In this document: positions 1 to 6,767 of the stretch, piece by piece | Layout of the letters: each line of letters starts with the position of its first letter | Position numbering within the stretch: the stretch's first letter is position 1 | Assembly (NCBI GenBank): GCA_030043285.1 | Contig: JASHXZ010000142.1 | Span: 1 to 10,368 of the forward strand | Direction of reading: 5' to 3' | Length of the DNA: 10,368 bases | Source of the DNA: Xanthobacteraceae bacterium | GTDB taxonomy: Bacteria; Pseudomonadota; Alphaproteobacteria; Rhizobiales; Xanthobacteraceae | Translations under genes and position numbers: made by a program | Notes under the pieces: generated by a model | The model's database searches: none | Told to the model about the DNA's origin: nothing | The model's input: the letters and a program-made list of their open reading frames with translations, nothing else

Positions 1-171
1 ATGAGCATCGGCGTCGAATACAACTATTACCAGTTCGACGTCGGCAACGTCAGCGACCTCACCAACGACGCCGGGGAGGTGATCGGCTGTTCATTCTGCA
101 ATTTCGGACGGACCAGCGTCCAGACAATCACCGCGCGTTTGAACGTCAAGCTGTGGCCATGGGGACCCTAA
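1..171 (+). CDS. Outer-membrane beta-barrel protein, C-terminal end (partial)
   Basis: Frame 1 is open from the first base to a TAA at 169-171, giving 57 residues. Alternating polar and hydrophobic or aromatic residues form two amphipathic strands: one near residues 3-14 (GVEYNYYQF) and a last one near 44-53 (TITARLNVKLW). A loop with two cysteines (C32, C35) separates them. This resembles the end of the small 8-stranded Omp25/Omp31-type barrels common in Hyphomicrobiales, where an EY-x-Y-strand and a final 'ARLNxK' strand are typical. The ATG at base 1 is most likely an internal Met, because 57 residues are too few for a barrel, so the gene probably begins before the window. The tail ends in WPWGP rather than the usual terminal Phe, which is slightly odd. 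The porin gene follows on the same strand after 58 bases. Family assignment is an inference from a short fragment. Confidence 0.65.
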   Translation: MSIGVEYNYYQFDVGNVSDLTNDAGEVIGCSFCNFGRTSVQTITARLNVKLWPWGP

Positions 172-229
172 CGCATCCAGCCGGGCAGTGCGTGGGCGGT
201 TTTTGGTTGGGATCAAAAGGGGTGGGGTC

Positions 230-2038
230 ATGAAACGATTGCTTATGGTGAGTGCGTCGGTTTTGGCGGTCATCGTCTCGAGCGAGGCCAAGGCCGGTGG
301 ACCAGCGGTGTTGGACATCGGCGGTTTTCCGGGTCCATATGACGGTAACGGATTGCCCGGACCGTGGATTTTTGGTCCGGTCTGCGATCCGACCATCAAT
401 TTCGACTGCAAGGAAACTCCCGCTTGGGATGCGGCGCGACGGCAGGCGGCGGCCGCGCAGGGGACCTGCGATCCGTACGTCGATTATAAATGCCTCGACG
501 CCTATCTCGGCGACGATCCGGCCGCGCGGTTGATTCGTTATTATCAGCTCGAGTGGGGTCACGCGACGGCGCCGGCCGATCCGCATGCACCCCCTGGCAG
601 CCGGCCCGACTCGGTTGTACCGCCGACGCCGGAAACCTCGCCGCCGATGCCGTTTACCGAATGGCCGTACGGCGGCACGCAGAACATCGGCAAAACCCTT
701 CCGAACGCGGTGGACAGCCCGCTCATGGTGGCGATCGCCAATACCGCTTTCGGCAAGCAGCTTACCGACTGGCACGTTCAGGTTTACGGCTGGCTCGATC
801 CGGCGGGCAACATCAGCACCAATACCGTCAAGCCCGCCGGCAATTTGCCGGTTTCCTACGACTACACGCCGAACACGATCCAACTCGATCAGGCGGTGCT
901 CTATATCGAACGCGTGCCTGACGAAGTTCAGAACGATCACTTCGACTGGGGCTTTCGCGTCTCGGCGCTGTATGGCGTCGATGGCCGCTATACCACCGCG
1001 TACGGCTTGTTCAGCGGTCAGCTGCTCAACCAAAACGCCACCAACATCTACGACATGCCGATGATGTACGCGGATCTTTATTTCCCGGTGATGCAGGGAC
1101 TGAACGTCCGTGTCGGCCGCTTCATCTCGATTCCCGATATCGAGGCGCAGCTCGCCCCCAACAACTACACTTACGTGCACTCACTGACCTACACCTGGGA
1201 CAATTACACCAACACCGGCGTCGAGGCCACGTTGGCGTTGACCAAAAACTGGATCATCCAGCTCGGCTCGACGGTCGGCACCGAAGCGGTACCGTGGCAA
1301 TGGGACGCCAAGCTCGGCAACGCCATGCCCAATGTGCTCTATCCCGGCTCGACGATGCTCAAGGATCCGGGCGCGGTGCCGTCGTTCACGGTGGGGCTGC
1401 GCTGGACCAGCAGCGACGGCAAGGACGATCTCAACCTCGTTGCCGACGCCACCAATGGCGGCCAGTGGGGTTACAATAACCTGCAATGGTATGGCTTCAC
1501 CTACTATCACAAGTTCAACGATTACTGGCACATCGCCTTCGAGACCTGGAATATTCACGAAGACAATGTGCCGAATCTGAACAACGCGGCGGTGCAAGGG
1601 ATCATTGCCGGCGGCGGCACGCCGTTCAGCTCGCAATTCCTCCCGTTCAACGCGCCCAATGCGGCGATCTGTGCCGGGCCGAGCGGCTTCAGCGCGGGCG
1701 GTGCCGTCGTCATTCCAGGCAGTTCGCTCACCTGCAACGCAGACGAGCAGACGTTCCTGCTCTACGTCAACTATTCGCCCGACAAGTTGAACAACTTCTC
1801 GCTCCGCACTGAATATTTCAACGACCCCTACGGGCAACGGACCGGCGTACCCACCGCCTATGCCGATGCCGCGTTGAGCTGGCAGCACTGGTTCTCGCCG
1901 CAAGTCGAGATCCGGCCCGAAATTGGCTACTACCGCTCGCTCGACAATCCCGCCTTCAATGGCAATGCGGCCGCCGGAATTGCGCCGAACCGGGATTGGG
2001 CGTGGATCGCAGCCAGCGACCTGATCTGGCACTTCTGA
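230..2038 (+). CDS. Outer-membrane beta-barrel porin, OmpL-like (putative BBP2 family)
   Basis: This encodes a 602-aa protein, probably a general or substrate-specific channel in the outer membrane. The ATG at 230 is preferred over an in-frame GTG at 188. It has a purine-rich ribosome site (AGGGGTGGGG) just upstream and opens directly into a signal peptide (KRLL, hydrophobic run, cleavage likely after AKA at residue 22). Residues 23-110 are Gly/Pro-rich and contain two CDPx5C motifs (C52-C60 and C80-C88). A Pro-rich linker follows (about 113-142). From about residue 180 amphipathic strands repeat to the end. The segment at about 285-335 (GLNVRVGRF, then APNNY, then TNTGVEAT) fits my memory of the putative beta-barrel porin-2 family, PF07642. 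A large loop carries C481 and C502, a possible disulfide. The protein ends in DLIWHF; a terminal Phe is the usual signal for outer-membrane assembly by the BAM complex. The substrate cannot be deduced. A hairpin follows 13 bases after the stop. Confidence 0.82.
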   Translation: MKRLLMVSASVLAVIVSSEAKAGGPAVLDIGGFPGPYDGNGLPGPWIFGPVCDPTINFDCKETPAWDAARRQAAAAQGTCDPYVDYKCLDAYLGDDPAARLIRYYQLEWGHATAPADPHAPPGSRPDSVVPPTPETSPPMPFTEWPYGGTQNIGKTLPNAVDSPLMVAIANTAFGKQLTDWHVQVYGWLDPAGNISTNTVKPAGNLPVSYDYTPNTIQLDQAVLYIERVPDEVQNDHFDWGFRVSALYGVDGRYTTAYGLFSGQLLNQNATNIYDMPMMYADLYFPVMQGLNVRVGRFISIPDIEAQLAPNNYTYVHSLTYTWDNYTNTGVEATLALTKNWIIQLGSTVGTEAVPWQWDAKLGNAMPNVLYPGSTMLKDPGAVPSFTVGLRWTSSDGKDDLNLVADATNGGQWGYNNLQWYGFTYYHKFNDYWHIAFETWNIHEDNVPNLNNAAVQGIIAGGGTPFSSQFLPFNAPNAAICAGPSGFSAGGAVVIPGSSLTCNADEQTFLLYVNYSPDKLNNFSLRTEYFNDPYGQRTGVPTAYADAALSWQHWFSPQVEIRPEIGYYRSLDNPAFNGNAAAGIAPNRDWAWIAASDLIWHF

Positions 2039-2051
2039 CGGGGGCTGCGGC

Positions 2052-2091
2052 GGCGACGCAAGTGGCACCGAACCTCGCTGCTTGCGTCGCC
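2052..2091 (+). terminator. Strong hairpin after the porin gene
   Basis: A perfect 11-bp inverted repeat, GGCGACGCAAG (2052-2062) and CTTGCGTCGCC (2081-2091), lies 13 bases after the porin stop. The stem can extend inward by two wobble pairs and two GC pairs, leaving a loop of about 10 bases. No T-run follows, so it is not a classical intrinsic terminator. It could end transcription together with other factors or protect the 3' end of an abundant porin mRNA. Confidence 0.55.
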
Positions 2092-2348
2092 AATGAGCCA
2101 GCGTGTTGGGCACGAAACTTGAACTGAACCACCAGTGAGGAAGCAGACTCGGGCCCGATCATGAGAGATTGCGTAAACCGTGTGCATAGTGCTCAGAGTC
2201 GAGGCCTCGCTTATGCGCTTCATATTCTTGAGGGCAGAATCCCCCCTCGACTTCCTATAGCCCCCCGGGGAAACTCGCCATGCAATGCCGCCGGGCGTGC
2301 CAGGGAAAAAAGTGACGAGAGGTTGACCGCTTTCGGAAAGGCAATGAG
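2092..2348. other. Intergenic region before the two-component genes
   Basis: With the hairpin above, this makes a 310-base gap between the porin and the kinase. It contains two short perfect palindromes, TCGGGCCCGA (2149-2158) and CGAGGCCTCG (2200-2209), and C/G runs around 2241-2270. I found no convincing -35/-10 pair. The 75-codon frame starting at 2161 has no ribosome site, overlaps the kinase start and looks fortuitous. The kinase promoter is presumably here but I cannot place it. Confidence 0.4.
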
Positions 2349-3959
2349 GTGTCCAGGTTTCAAGACCGGCGCCGGCTTGACGGGCTGACCGCGCCATGGC
2401 GGGGCCGCGGACCCGACGATGACCGCGGACGGAGTGACACTGCCCTGATCGATACTCTGGCGGGCCATGCGCTGCCGGTTGCGATCACGTTGGTCGGGGT
2501 TGTGTTGGCGACGCTCTTTCTCGTCGTCATCAACACCTTCGTCGAAGTCGACTTCGTTCCCCTTGTCTACATGCTGCCTGTCGTCCTGGCGGCGACGCGG
2601 TGGGGAATGCTGCCGGGTGTCGTCGCGGCGGTCGCCGGCGCTGCTGCGGCGGACTTCTTTTTCTATCCGCCGCTCTACAGTTTCTGGCTGAGCAATCCCC
2701 AGGATGCCGTGCATCTCGCGCTCTTCCTGTTGGTGGGCATCGTCACCAGTAACCTTGCGGCGCGGCTCAAGAGCGAGGCCAACGTTCTGCGCGGCCGGGA
2801 GAAAGAGATCGCGGAGCTGCATGCCTTTTCAAAGGTGCTCGCAACGTGCGTGACGGCTCCGGACCTTATCGTCGCAGTACAGGATTACCTGTCCCACACC
2901 CTGGGTTATCGCGCCTTCCTTATTGCCTCGGCAGACAAGGGTGGCGACGGCGACTTCGCGCTGCCCAAGGACGTTCGCGACCATGCCGCAACGCTGACGG
3001 CCGACGCTGACGGCTCCGCGATATTCCAGTCGGAGGCCGGCGGGATTTGGCTGTTGCGAGTAATTACGCCGGAGATTCTCGGTTACGGCGCGATCGCCGT
3101 GAATCTGGCCGAACGGCGAGACGCGGACCTGGATACAATTGCGCGCAGCGTCGGAATTTTGCTCGATGAAGCGATCGCGACGCTCAAGCAGCTCAAGCTG
3201 AAAGAATCGATCGAGCACGCTACCATCGCTTACCGGGCCGAAGCACTGCGCGACGCGCTGATCGGTGATGCGTCGCACGAATTGCGGACGCCGCTGGCGT
3301 CGATTATCGGCCAATGCAGCGTTCTCGCCCAATTGCCGGCGATCAAAAACGATTTCCGCTCGCACGGCCTTGTCGAGTCCATTCAAGGCGAAGCAGGCAG
3401 GCTCGACGATCAGATTCGACTCCTGCTCGACGCAACGCGAATCAAAGCAAGCGGCGTTCGCCCGCAGCGCGTATGGAGCGATCCGCTCGACATAGTCGAT
3501 GCCGCCATCAGGCAAAAGCAGCGCGCGCTGTCCGCACACAGCGTGAACTGCAACCTGGAGAAAAATACCCCGCTTGTTTTTGTCGATCCGGTTTTGGTCG
3601 AGCACGCACTTGGACAGCTACTCGACAACGCTGCCAAGTATTCGCCGCGGGGCAGCACGATTGTCGTCCACAGCCGCGGCGATCGGGATTGCGTCGAGTT
3701 ATGCGTCACCGACCAGGGCAACGGACTTACGACGGTGGAGAAACGGCAACTCGGCAAACACTGCTACAGGAGTGACCGTCATCCGGCGGGAACAGATGGC
3801 TCGGGCTTGGGCCTGTGGATTGCCCGCGTTTTCATGCTTGCCAACGGTGGCACCTTGTCCGCCGAAAGCCGCGGTCCAAATCTCGGCGCCACAATTTCTC
3901 TAAGGCTGCCCACCGTGTCCGACGACACACCGCAGTGCCTGGAAGCGGCGAATGGCTAG
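2349..3959 (+). CDS. KdpD-like sensor histidine kinase with DUF4118 membrane domain
   Basis: This 536-aa inner-membrane kinase is expected to autophosphorylate and pass phosphate to the regulator encoded next. After an Arg/Asp-rich N-terminus, residues about 39-135 form four closely spaced membrane segments typical of the DUF4118 domain of KdpD, including the loop ADFFFYPPLYSF. Residues about 150-280 look like a GAF-type domain. The HisKA H-box is ASHELRTPL with phospho-acceptor H310. The ATPase domain has an N-box (LLDNAAKYSPRG, N427), a G1 box (DQGNG, 455-459) and a G2 box (GSGLGLW, 484-490). Full KdpD is about 900 aa, with an N-terminal KdpD sensor domain and a USP domain; both are absent, and an in-frame TGA at 2313 rules out a longer product. 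The start is GTG, with GGAAAGG 7 bases upstream. The end overlaps the regulator gene by 8 bases. With no kdpFABC in view, potassium sensing should not be assumed. Confidence 0.85.
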   Translation: MSRFQDRRRLDGLTAPWRGRGPDDDRGRSDTALIDTLAGHALPVAITLVGVVLATLFLVVINTFVEVDFVPLVYMLPVVLAATRWGMLPGVVAAVAGAAAADFFFYPPLYSFWLSNPQDAVHLALFLLVGIVTSNLAARLKSEANVLRGREKEIAELHAFSKVLATCVTAPDLIVAVQDYLSHTLGYRAFLIASADKGGDGDFALPKDVRDHAATLTADADGSAIFQSEAGGIWLLRVITPEILGYGAIAVNLAERRDADLDTIARSVGILLDEAIATLKQLKLKESIEHATIAYRAEALRDALIGDASHELRTPLASIIGQCSVLAQLPAIKNDFRSHGLVESIQGEAGRLDDQIRLLLDATRIKASGVRPQRVWSDPLDIVDAAIRQKQRALSAHSVNCNLEKNTPLVFVDPVLVEHALGQLLDNAAKYSPRGSTIVVHSRGDRDCVELCVTDQGNGLTTVEKRQLGKHCYRSDRHPAGTDGSGLGLWIARVFMLANGGTLSAESRGPNLGATISLRLPTVSDDTPQCLEAANG

Positions 3960-4686
3960 CGTGCTTTTGATCGACGATGAAATTCAGATCCGGCGCTTTC
4001 TGCGAGCCGGGTTCGAATTGCACGGCTACACCGTGCTCGAGGCCGAGAATGCCACGCTGGGCCTGAAGGCCGCCACCCTGGAGAAGCCGGATCTCATCCT
4101 CCTCGACCTCAACTTGCCCGATCTGGAAGGGTCCGAAGTGCTTGAGCGGGTCCGTTCCTGGTCAAACGTGCCGATTATCGTTCTGTCGATTCAAGCCGAC
4201 GAGCGCGAGAAGGTGCGGCTGCTCAAAATGGGCGCCGACGATTACGTGGTGAAGCCGTTTGGCATTTCCGAGCTGCTGGCCAGGAGCGAAGCGGCAATGC
4301 GGCGGCACTTCCGGAGCTCCAATCGCGATCCGGTCGTGCGTACGGGGCCGCTTTCGATCGACCTGGTTTTGCGGGTCGTCACCGTAAGCGGCAAACGGAT
4401 TCAGTTGACGCGAAAGGAGTACACGCTGTTGCATGCGCTGGCGAGCCATGCCGGCCTCGTTTTGACCCACGAGCAATTGATGGAGGAAATCTGGGGCACC
4501 CGCGCCGGCAACATCCAGTACCTACGCATTCTGGTGCGAAAACTACGGCAGAAGGTCGAGGCCGATGCAACGCGGCCGAAGCTGATCATCAGCGAATCGG
4601 GCGTCGGCTATCGGCTTGATGCGGATAATCCAAATCCCTCGCCGACCCACGGCAGAATTTCGCCAGGCGCGGCCTGTCTGGCCTGA
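3952..4686 (+). CDS. OmpR/KdpE-type response regulator
   Basis: This 244-aa DNA-binding regulator is the presumed partner of the kinase. The receiver domain (about 3-115) has the acidic pair D8-D9, phospho-acceptor D52 in LLDLNLPD, S79 and K101 in VVKPF, so all key residues are present. A winged-helix Trans_reg_C domain follows (about 128-222), with LTRKEYTLLHAL, the recognition-helix region ending in RILVRKLRQKVE, and the final hairpin ESGVGYRLD. This order is that of KdpE and other OmpR-family regulators. The last 20 or so residues are a Pro/Gly-rich tail not needed for the fold; typical KdpE is about 225 aa. The ATG at 3952 overlaps the kinase stop (ATGGCTAG), which indicates translational coupling. 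The next gene, for a TPP enzyme, begins 177 bases later on the same strand and is a reasonable but untested target. Confidence 0.88.
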   Translation: MASVLLIDDEIQIRRFLRAGFELHGYTVLEAENATLGLKAATLEKPDLILLDLNLPDLEGSEVLERVRSWSNVPIIVLSIQADEREKVRLLKMGADDYVVKPFGISELLARSEAAMRRHFRSSNRDPVVRTGPLSIDLVLRVVTVSGKRIQLTRKEYTLLHALASHAGLVLTHEQLMEEIWGTRAGNIQYLRILVRKLRQKVEADATRPKLIISESGVGYRLDADNPNPSPTHGRISPGAACLA

Positions 4687-4713
4687 ACCCACGCAACGTG
4701 TCGCTCAGCATGC

Positions 4714-4752
4714 GGACCGAAACCGAACGCCCCGTCCAACGGGGCTCGGTCC
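4714..4752 (+). terminator. Two-tier hairpin between regulator and TPP enzyme genes
   Basis: An inner stem GCCCCGT (4729-4735) and ACGGGGC (4739-4745) closes a 3-base loop. It is directly continued on the 3' side by TCGGTCC (4746-4752), which pairs with GGACCGA (4714-4720); an 8-base bulge sits on the 5' side. That gives 14 base pairs in total. There is no T-run after it. It lies 28 bases past the regulator stop and may act as a partial terminator or processing point separating the regulatory genes from the enzyme genes. Confidence 0.45.
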
Positions 4753-4781
4753 TTCTGGCTGGCAAAGAAAGCAGCTATCAT
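4753..4781 (+). promoter_or_regulatory. Weak candidate promoter for the TPP enzyme-cytochrome unit
   Basis: TATCAT (4776-4781) matches a sigma-70 -10 box at five of six bases and lies 17 bases after TTCTGG (4753-4758), a poor -35. The pair follows immediately on the hairpin at 4714-4752 and would give a leader of about 75 bases. A weak -35 would fit activation by a regulator such as the one encoded just upstream, but that is conjecture. Confidence 0.22.
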
Positions 4782-4851
4782 TCCCCCCAACTCGGTCGCG
4801 GCACTGCCACGCCGCCGCGGCTGGATTCGCCGCGCTGCGCAGGCGGAGTTC

Positions 4852-4858
4852 AGGGAGG
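4852..4858 (+). promoter_or_regulatory. Ribosome binding site fixing the GTG start at 4864
   Basis: AGGGAGG, a near-perfect Shine-Dalgarno sequence, ends 5 bases before the GTG at 4864. It supports this non-ATG start, which places the complete Tat signal peptide in the protein. Confidence 0.75.
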
Positions 4859-4863
4859 AAGCC

Positions 4864-6765
4864 GTGAAAGAATTGATCAAGCAATATCTCGATCGCGGCC
4901 TGTCGCGCCGGCGGCTTGTCTCCGGCCTGAGCGCGTTCGGCCTCAGCACGGTAGCCGCCAAGGCGGTAGCGCAAAACCTGGCGCCGCTCGGCCAAGGCAT
5001 TGGCAGCGGCAACGCCGCTACGGCATCGACTGCCATTCGTACTATCGAGGGCAACGGCGGTAAGTTGTTTGTCGAGCAGCTCAAAGCCGCCGGGGTCGAG
5101 TACATCTTCTTCAATCCTTCGACCGGCGATCATCCGATCTTCGACGCCCTCGTCGACGTTCCAGAGATCAAGCTCATCAAGGGTGTCCAGGAAGGCGCGG
5201 TGGTCGCCATGGCCGACGGCTATGCCCGCGCCTCCGGGCGCACCGGCGTCGTGATCGTCGCCAACATCGGCCTGCCCAACGCCATGACGCAGATGGTCAA
5301 CACCTGGAAGGATCAGATTCCGCTTCTGGTCGCGGTTGCCTCGGTCGACCAGGACGCGCTCGGCCGCGATCAATGGCAGGAGACCGATCATCACGAGCTG
5401 ATGACGGAACCGATCACCAAATGGTTCTGGCAGGCACAGTCGACCGAGGCAATCGCCGAAACAACGCGCCGCGGGCTCAAGTTTGCTTCGACGCCGCCGT
5501 GCGGACCGGTGTTCCTGTCGCTGCCCACCAATACGCTCGCCCAGCATGCCAAGACGCAGATCTGGGATGGCAGCAAGTTCAACGTGCCGATGCGCATTCG
5601 GCCCGACAAGGCCGATGTGGAGAAGGCGGCGCGTTTGCTCATCGAGGCGAAAAATCCGCTGCTCAGCATCGGCGACGAGATCACCTGGTGCCGCGCCGAC
5701 AAGGAGCTGCTCGAGCTCGCCGAACTCCTTGGCGCGCCGGTCGCCGGTGAGATGTCCAATCTCGGCTATTGGTCGAAGCCGTTCCCAACCCGGCATCCGC
5801 TGTTCATCGGCACTTTGTTGCGCACCATGCGCTTCCCGGGCAAGCCGGATGTGCTGCTCAATCTCGGTAATCGCTGGGGCGAGATCGCGGCGCCCGGCAC
5901 CACGCTGATCTCGATCCGGCTCGATCCGACGAGTCTGGCGCGGCAAGCGCCGGTCGACCTTGCCATGGTGGCGGACCTGAAACTCGCCATCGCCGATCTC
6001 ACCGCGGCGATTCGCAGCATGGCTACCGCGTCGCGGCTTGCGGACATTGCCGAACAACGCGCCGCGCGCACGCGCGCCTATTCGGCGCAGATGGCCGAGC
6101 TGCGCGAGGCCATCGGGCGCGGGCTCGCCGATTCTACGCCGATCAGCATGGAACGGCTCGGCATCGAGCTGGAAAAGCACCTCGATCGAGACACCTGCTA
6201 CGTCGCCGACGTCGATTCGGGCAAGACGATGGACCCGCTGATGGCGTTCGGCGGCGACGACAAGCAGTATTTCGGCACTGGCCCTAACGTGCTCGGCTGG
6301 GGCATGGCGGCGGGCTTCGGCGTCAAGCTGGCGCGGCCCGACGTGCCGGTCGTGTCGGTCGTCGGCGACGGCAGTTTTTTGTTCTCCGGGCCGCAGCCGT
6401 TGTGGAGCATGGCGCGCTACAAGGCGCCGGTGACGGTGATCGTGCTGAACAATCACAGCTACAACAACGAACGCAACCGCATCTGGAACGGCGCCGGCCG
6501 GCAGTTCGAGGCGGCGCGCGACATGACTTGCTATAACGGCAATCCGGATGTCGACTTCGCCAAGACGGCGGACGCCTTCGGGGTCGAAGGCGAGACGGTC
6601 AAGGAGGCGGCGGCGTTGGCGGACACGTTCGCCCGCGCCAGGGCGGCGATGGTGGAGGGCCGGCCTTATCTGCTCGACATTCACATCAAACGCGAGGGCC
6701 TGGGCGCGGTGTCGCAGTGGTATCCACCCTACTCGCTGGCCCAGCAGCGGACGCGAAAGGTGTAA
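4864..6765 (+). CDS. Tat-exported thiamine-diphosphate-dependent enzyme (BFD/ALS superfamily)
   Basis: This 633-aa TPP enzyme appears to be exported to the periplasm. The N-terminus has a twin-arginine signal: S14-R15-R16-R17-L18, a weakly hydrophobic run, and a likely cleavage site AVA-Q after residue 36. The three usual domains follow. The N-domain (about 58-225) has the conserved glutamate in VQEGAVVAMADGYARA (E110), expected to activate the cofactor. The middle domain is about 248-385. The C-domain (about 425-615) has the TPP/Mg motif GDG (501-503) ending in NN (529-530). Layout and the ADGYARAS and NAM segments resemble benzoylformate decarboxylase and acetolactate synthase. The BFD active-site His in 'NLHSA' appears replaced (VANIGLPNAM), so the reaction likely differs. 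I see no clear FAD motif. The normal family length is about 530-590 aa; the excess is largely the signal region. The cytochrome gene follows after 2 bases. Substrate unknown: a 2-oxo acid decarboxylase, oxidase or ligase are all possible. Confidence 0.85.
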   Translation: MKELIKQYLDRGLSRRRLVSGLSAFGLSTVAAKAVAQNLAPLGQGIGSGNAATASTAIRTIEGNGGKLFVEQLKAAGVEYIFFNPSTGDHPIFDALVDVPEIKLIKGVQEGAVVAMADGYARASGRTGVVIVANIGLPNAMTQMVNTWKDQIPLLVAVASVDQDALGRDQWQETDHHELMTEPITKWFWQAQSTEAIAETTRRGLKFASTPPCGPVFLSLPTNTLAQHAKTQIWDGSKFNVPMRIRPDKADVEKAARLLIEAKNPLLSIGDEITWCRADKELLELAELLGAPVAGEMSNLGYWSKPFPTRHPLFIGTLLRTMRFPGKPDVLLNLGNRWGEIAAPGTTLISIRLDPTSLARQAPVDLAMVADLKLAIADLTAAIRSMATASRLADIAEQRAARTRAYSAQMAELREAIGRGLADSTPISMERLGIELEKHLDRDTCYVADVDSGKTMDPLMAFGGDDKQYFGTGPNVLGWGMAAGFGVKLARPDVPVVSVVGDGSFLFSGPQPLWSMARYKAPVTVIVLNNHSYNNERNRIWNGAGRQFEAARDMTCYNGNPDVDFAKTADAFGVEGETVKEAAALADTFARARAAMVEGRPYLLDIHIKREGLGAVSQWYPPYSLAQQRTRKV

Positions 6766-6767
6766 CG

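Noticed and set aside
146-2113. Two long same-frame minus-strand open frames (344 and 310 codons) opposite the porin
   Set aside because: Composition is Arg/Val/Gly-rich with no signal or domain, and the porin on the plus strand has a signal peptide and barrel features. They are codon-bias shadows.
2161-2388. A 75-codon frame before the kinase
   Set aside because: There is no ribosome site, it overlaps the kinase start by 40 bases, and its composition is not protein-like.
2829-3605. A 258-codon minus-strand frame opposite the kinase
   Set aside because: It lies wholly inside a kinase gene with all catalytic boxes intact, and shows no domain of its own.
4757-4775. A possible sigma-54 promoter (TGGC...GC)
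   Set aside because: The GG and GC elements are not separated by the required 10 bases.
4705-6684. A 659-codon minus-strand open frame antisense to the TPP enzyme gene
   Set aside because: Its product is rich in Arg, His, Gly and Ala without any recognisable domain, while the plus strand encodes a complete enzyme with intact motifs. High GC at third positions commonly leaves the opposite strand free of stops.
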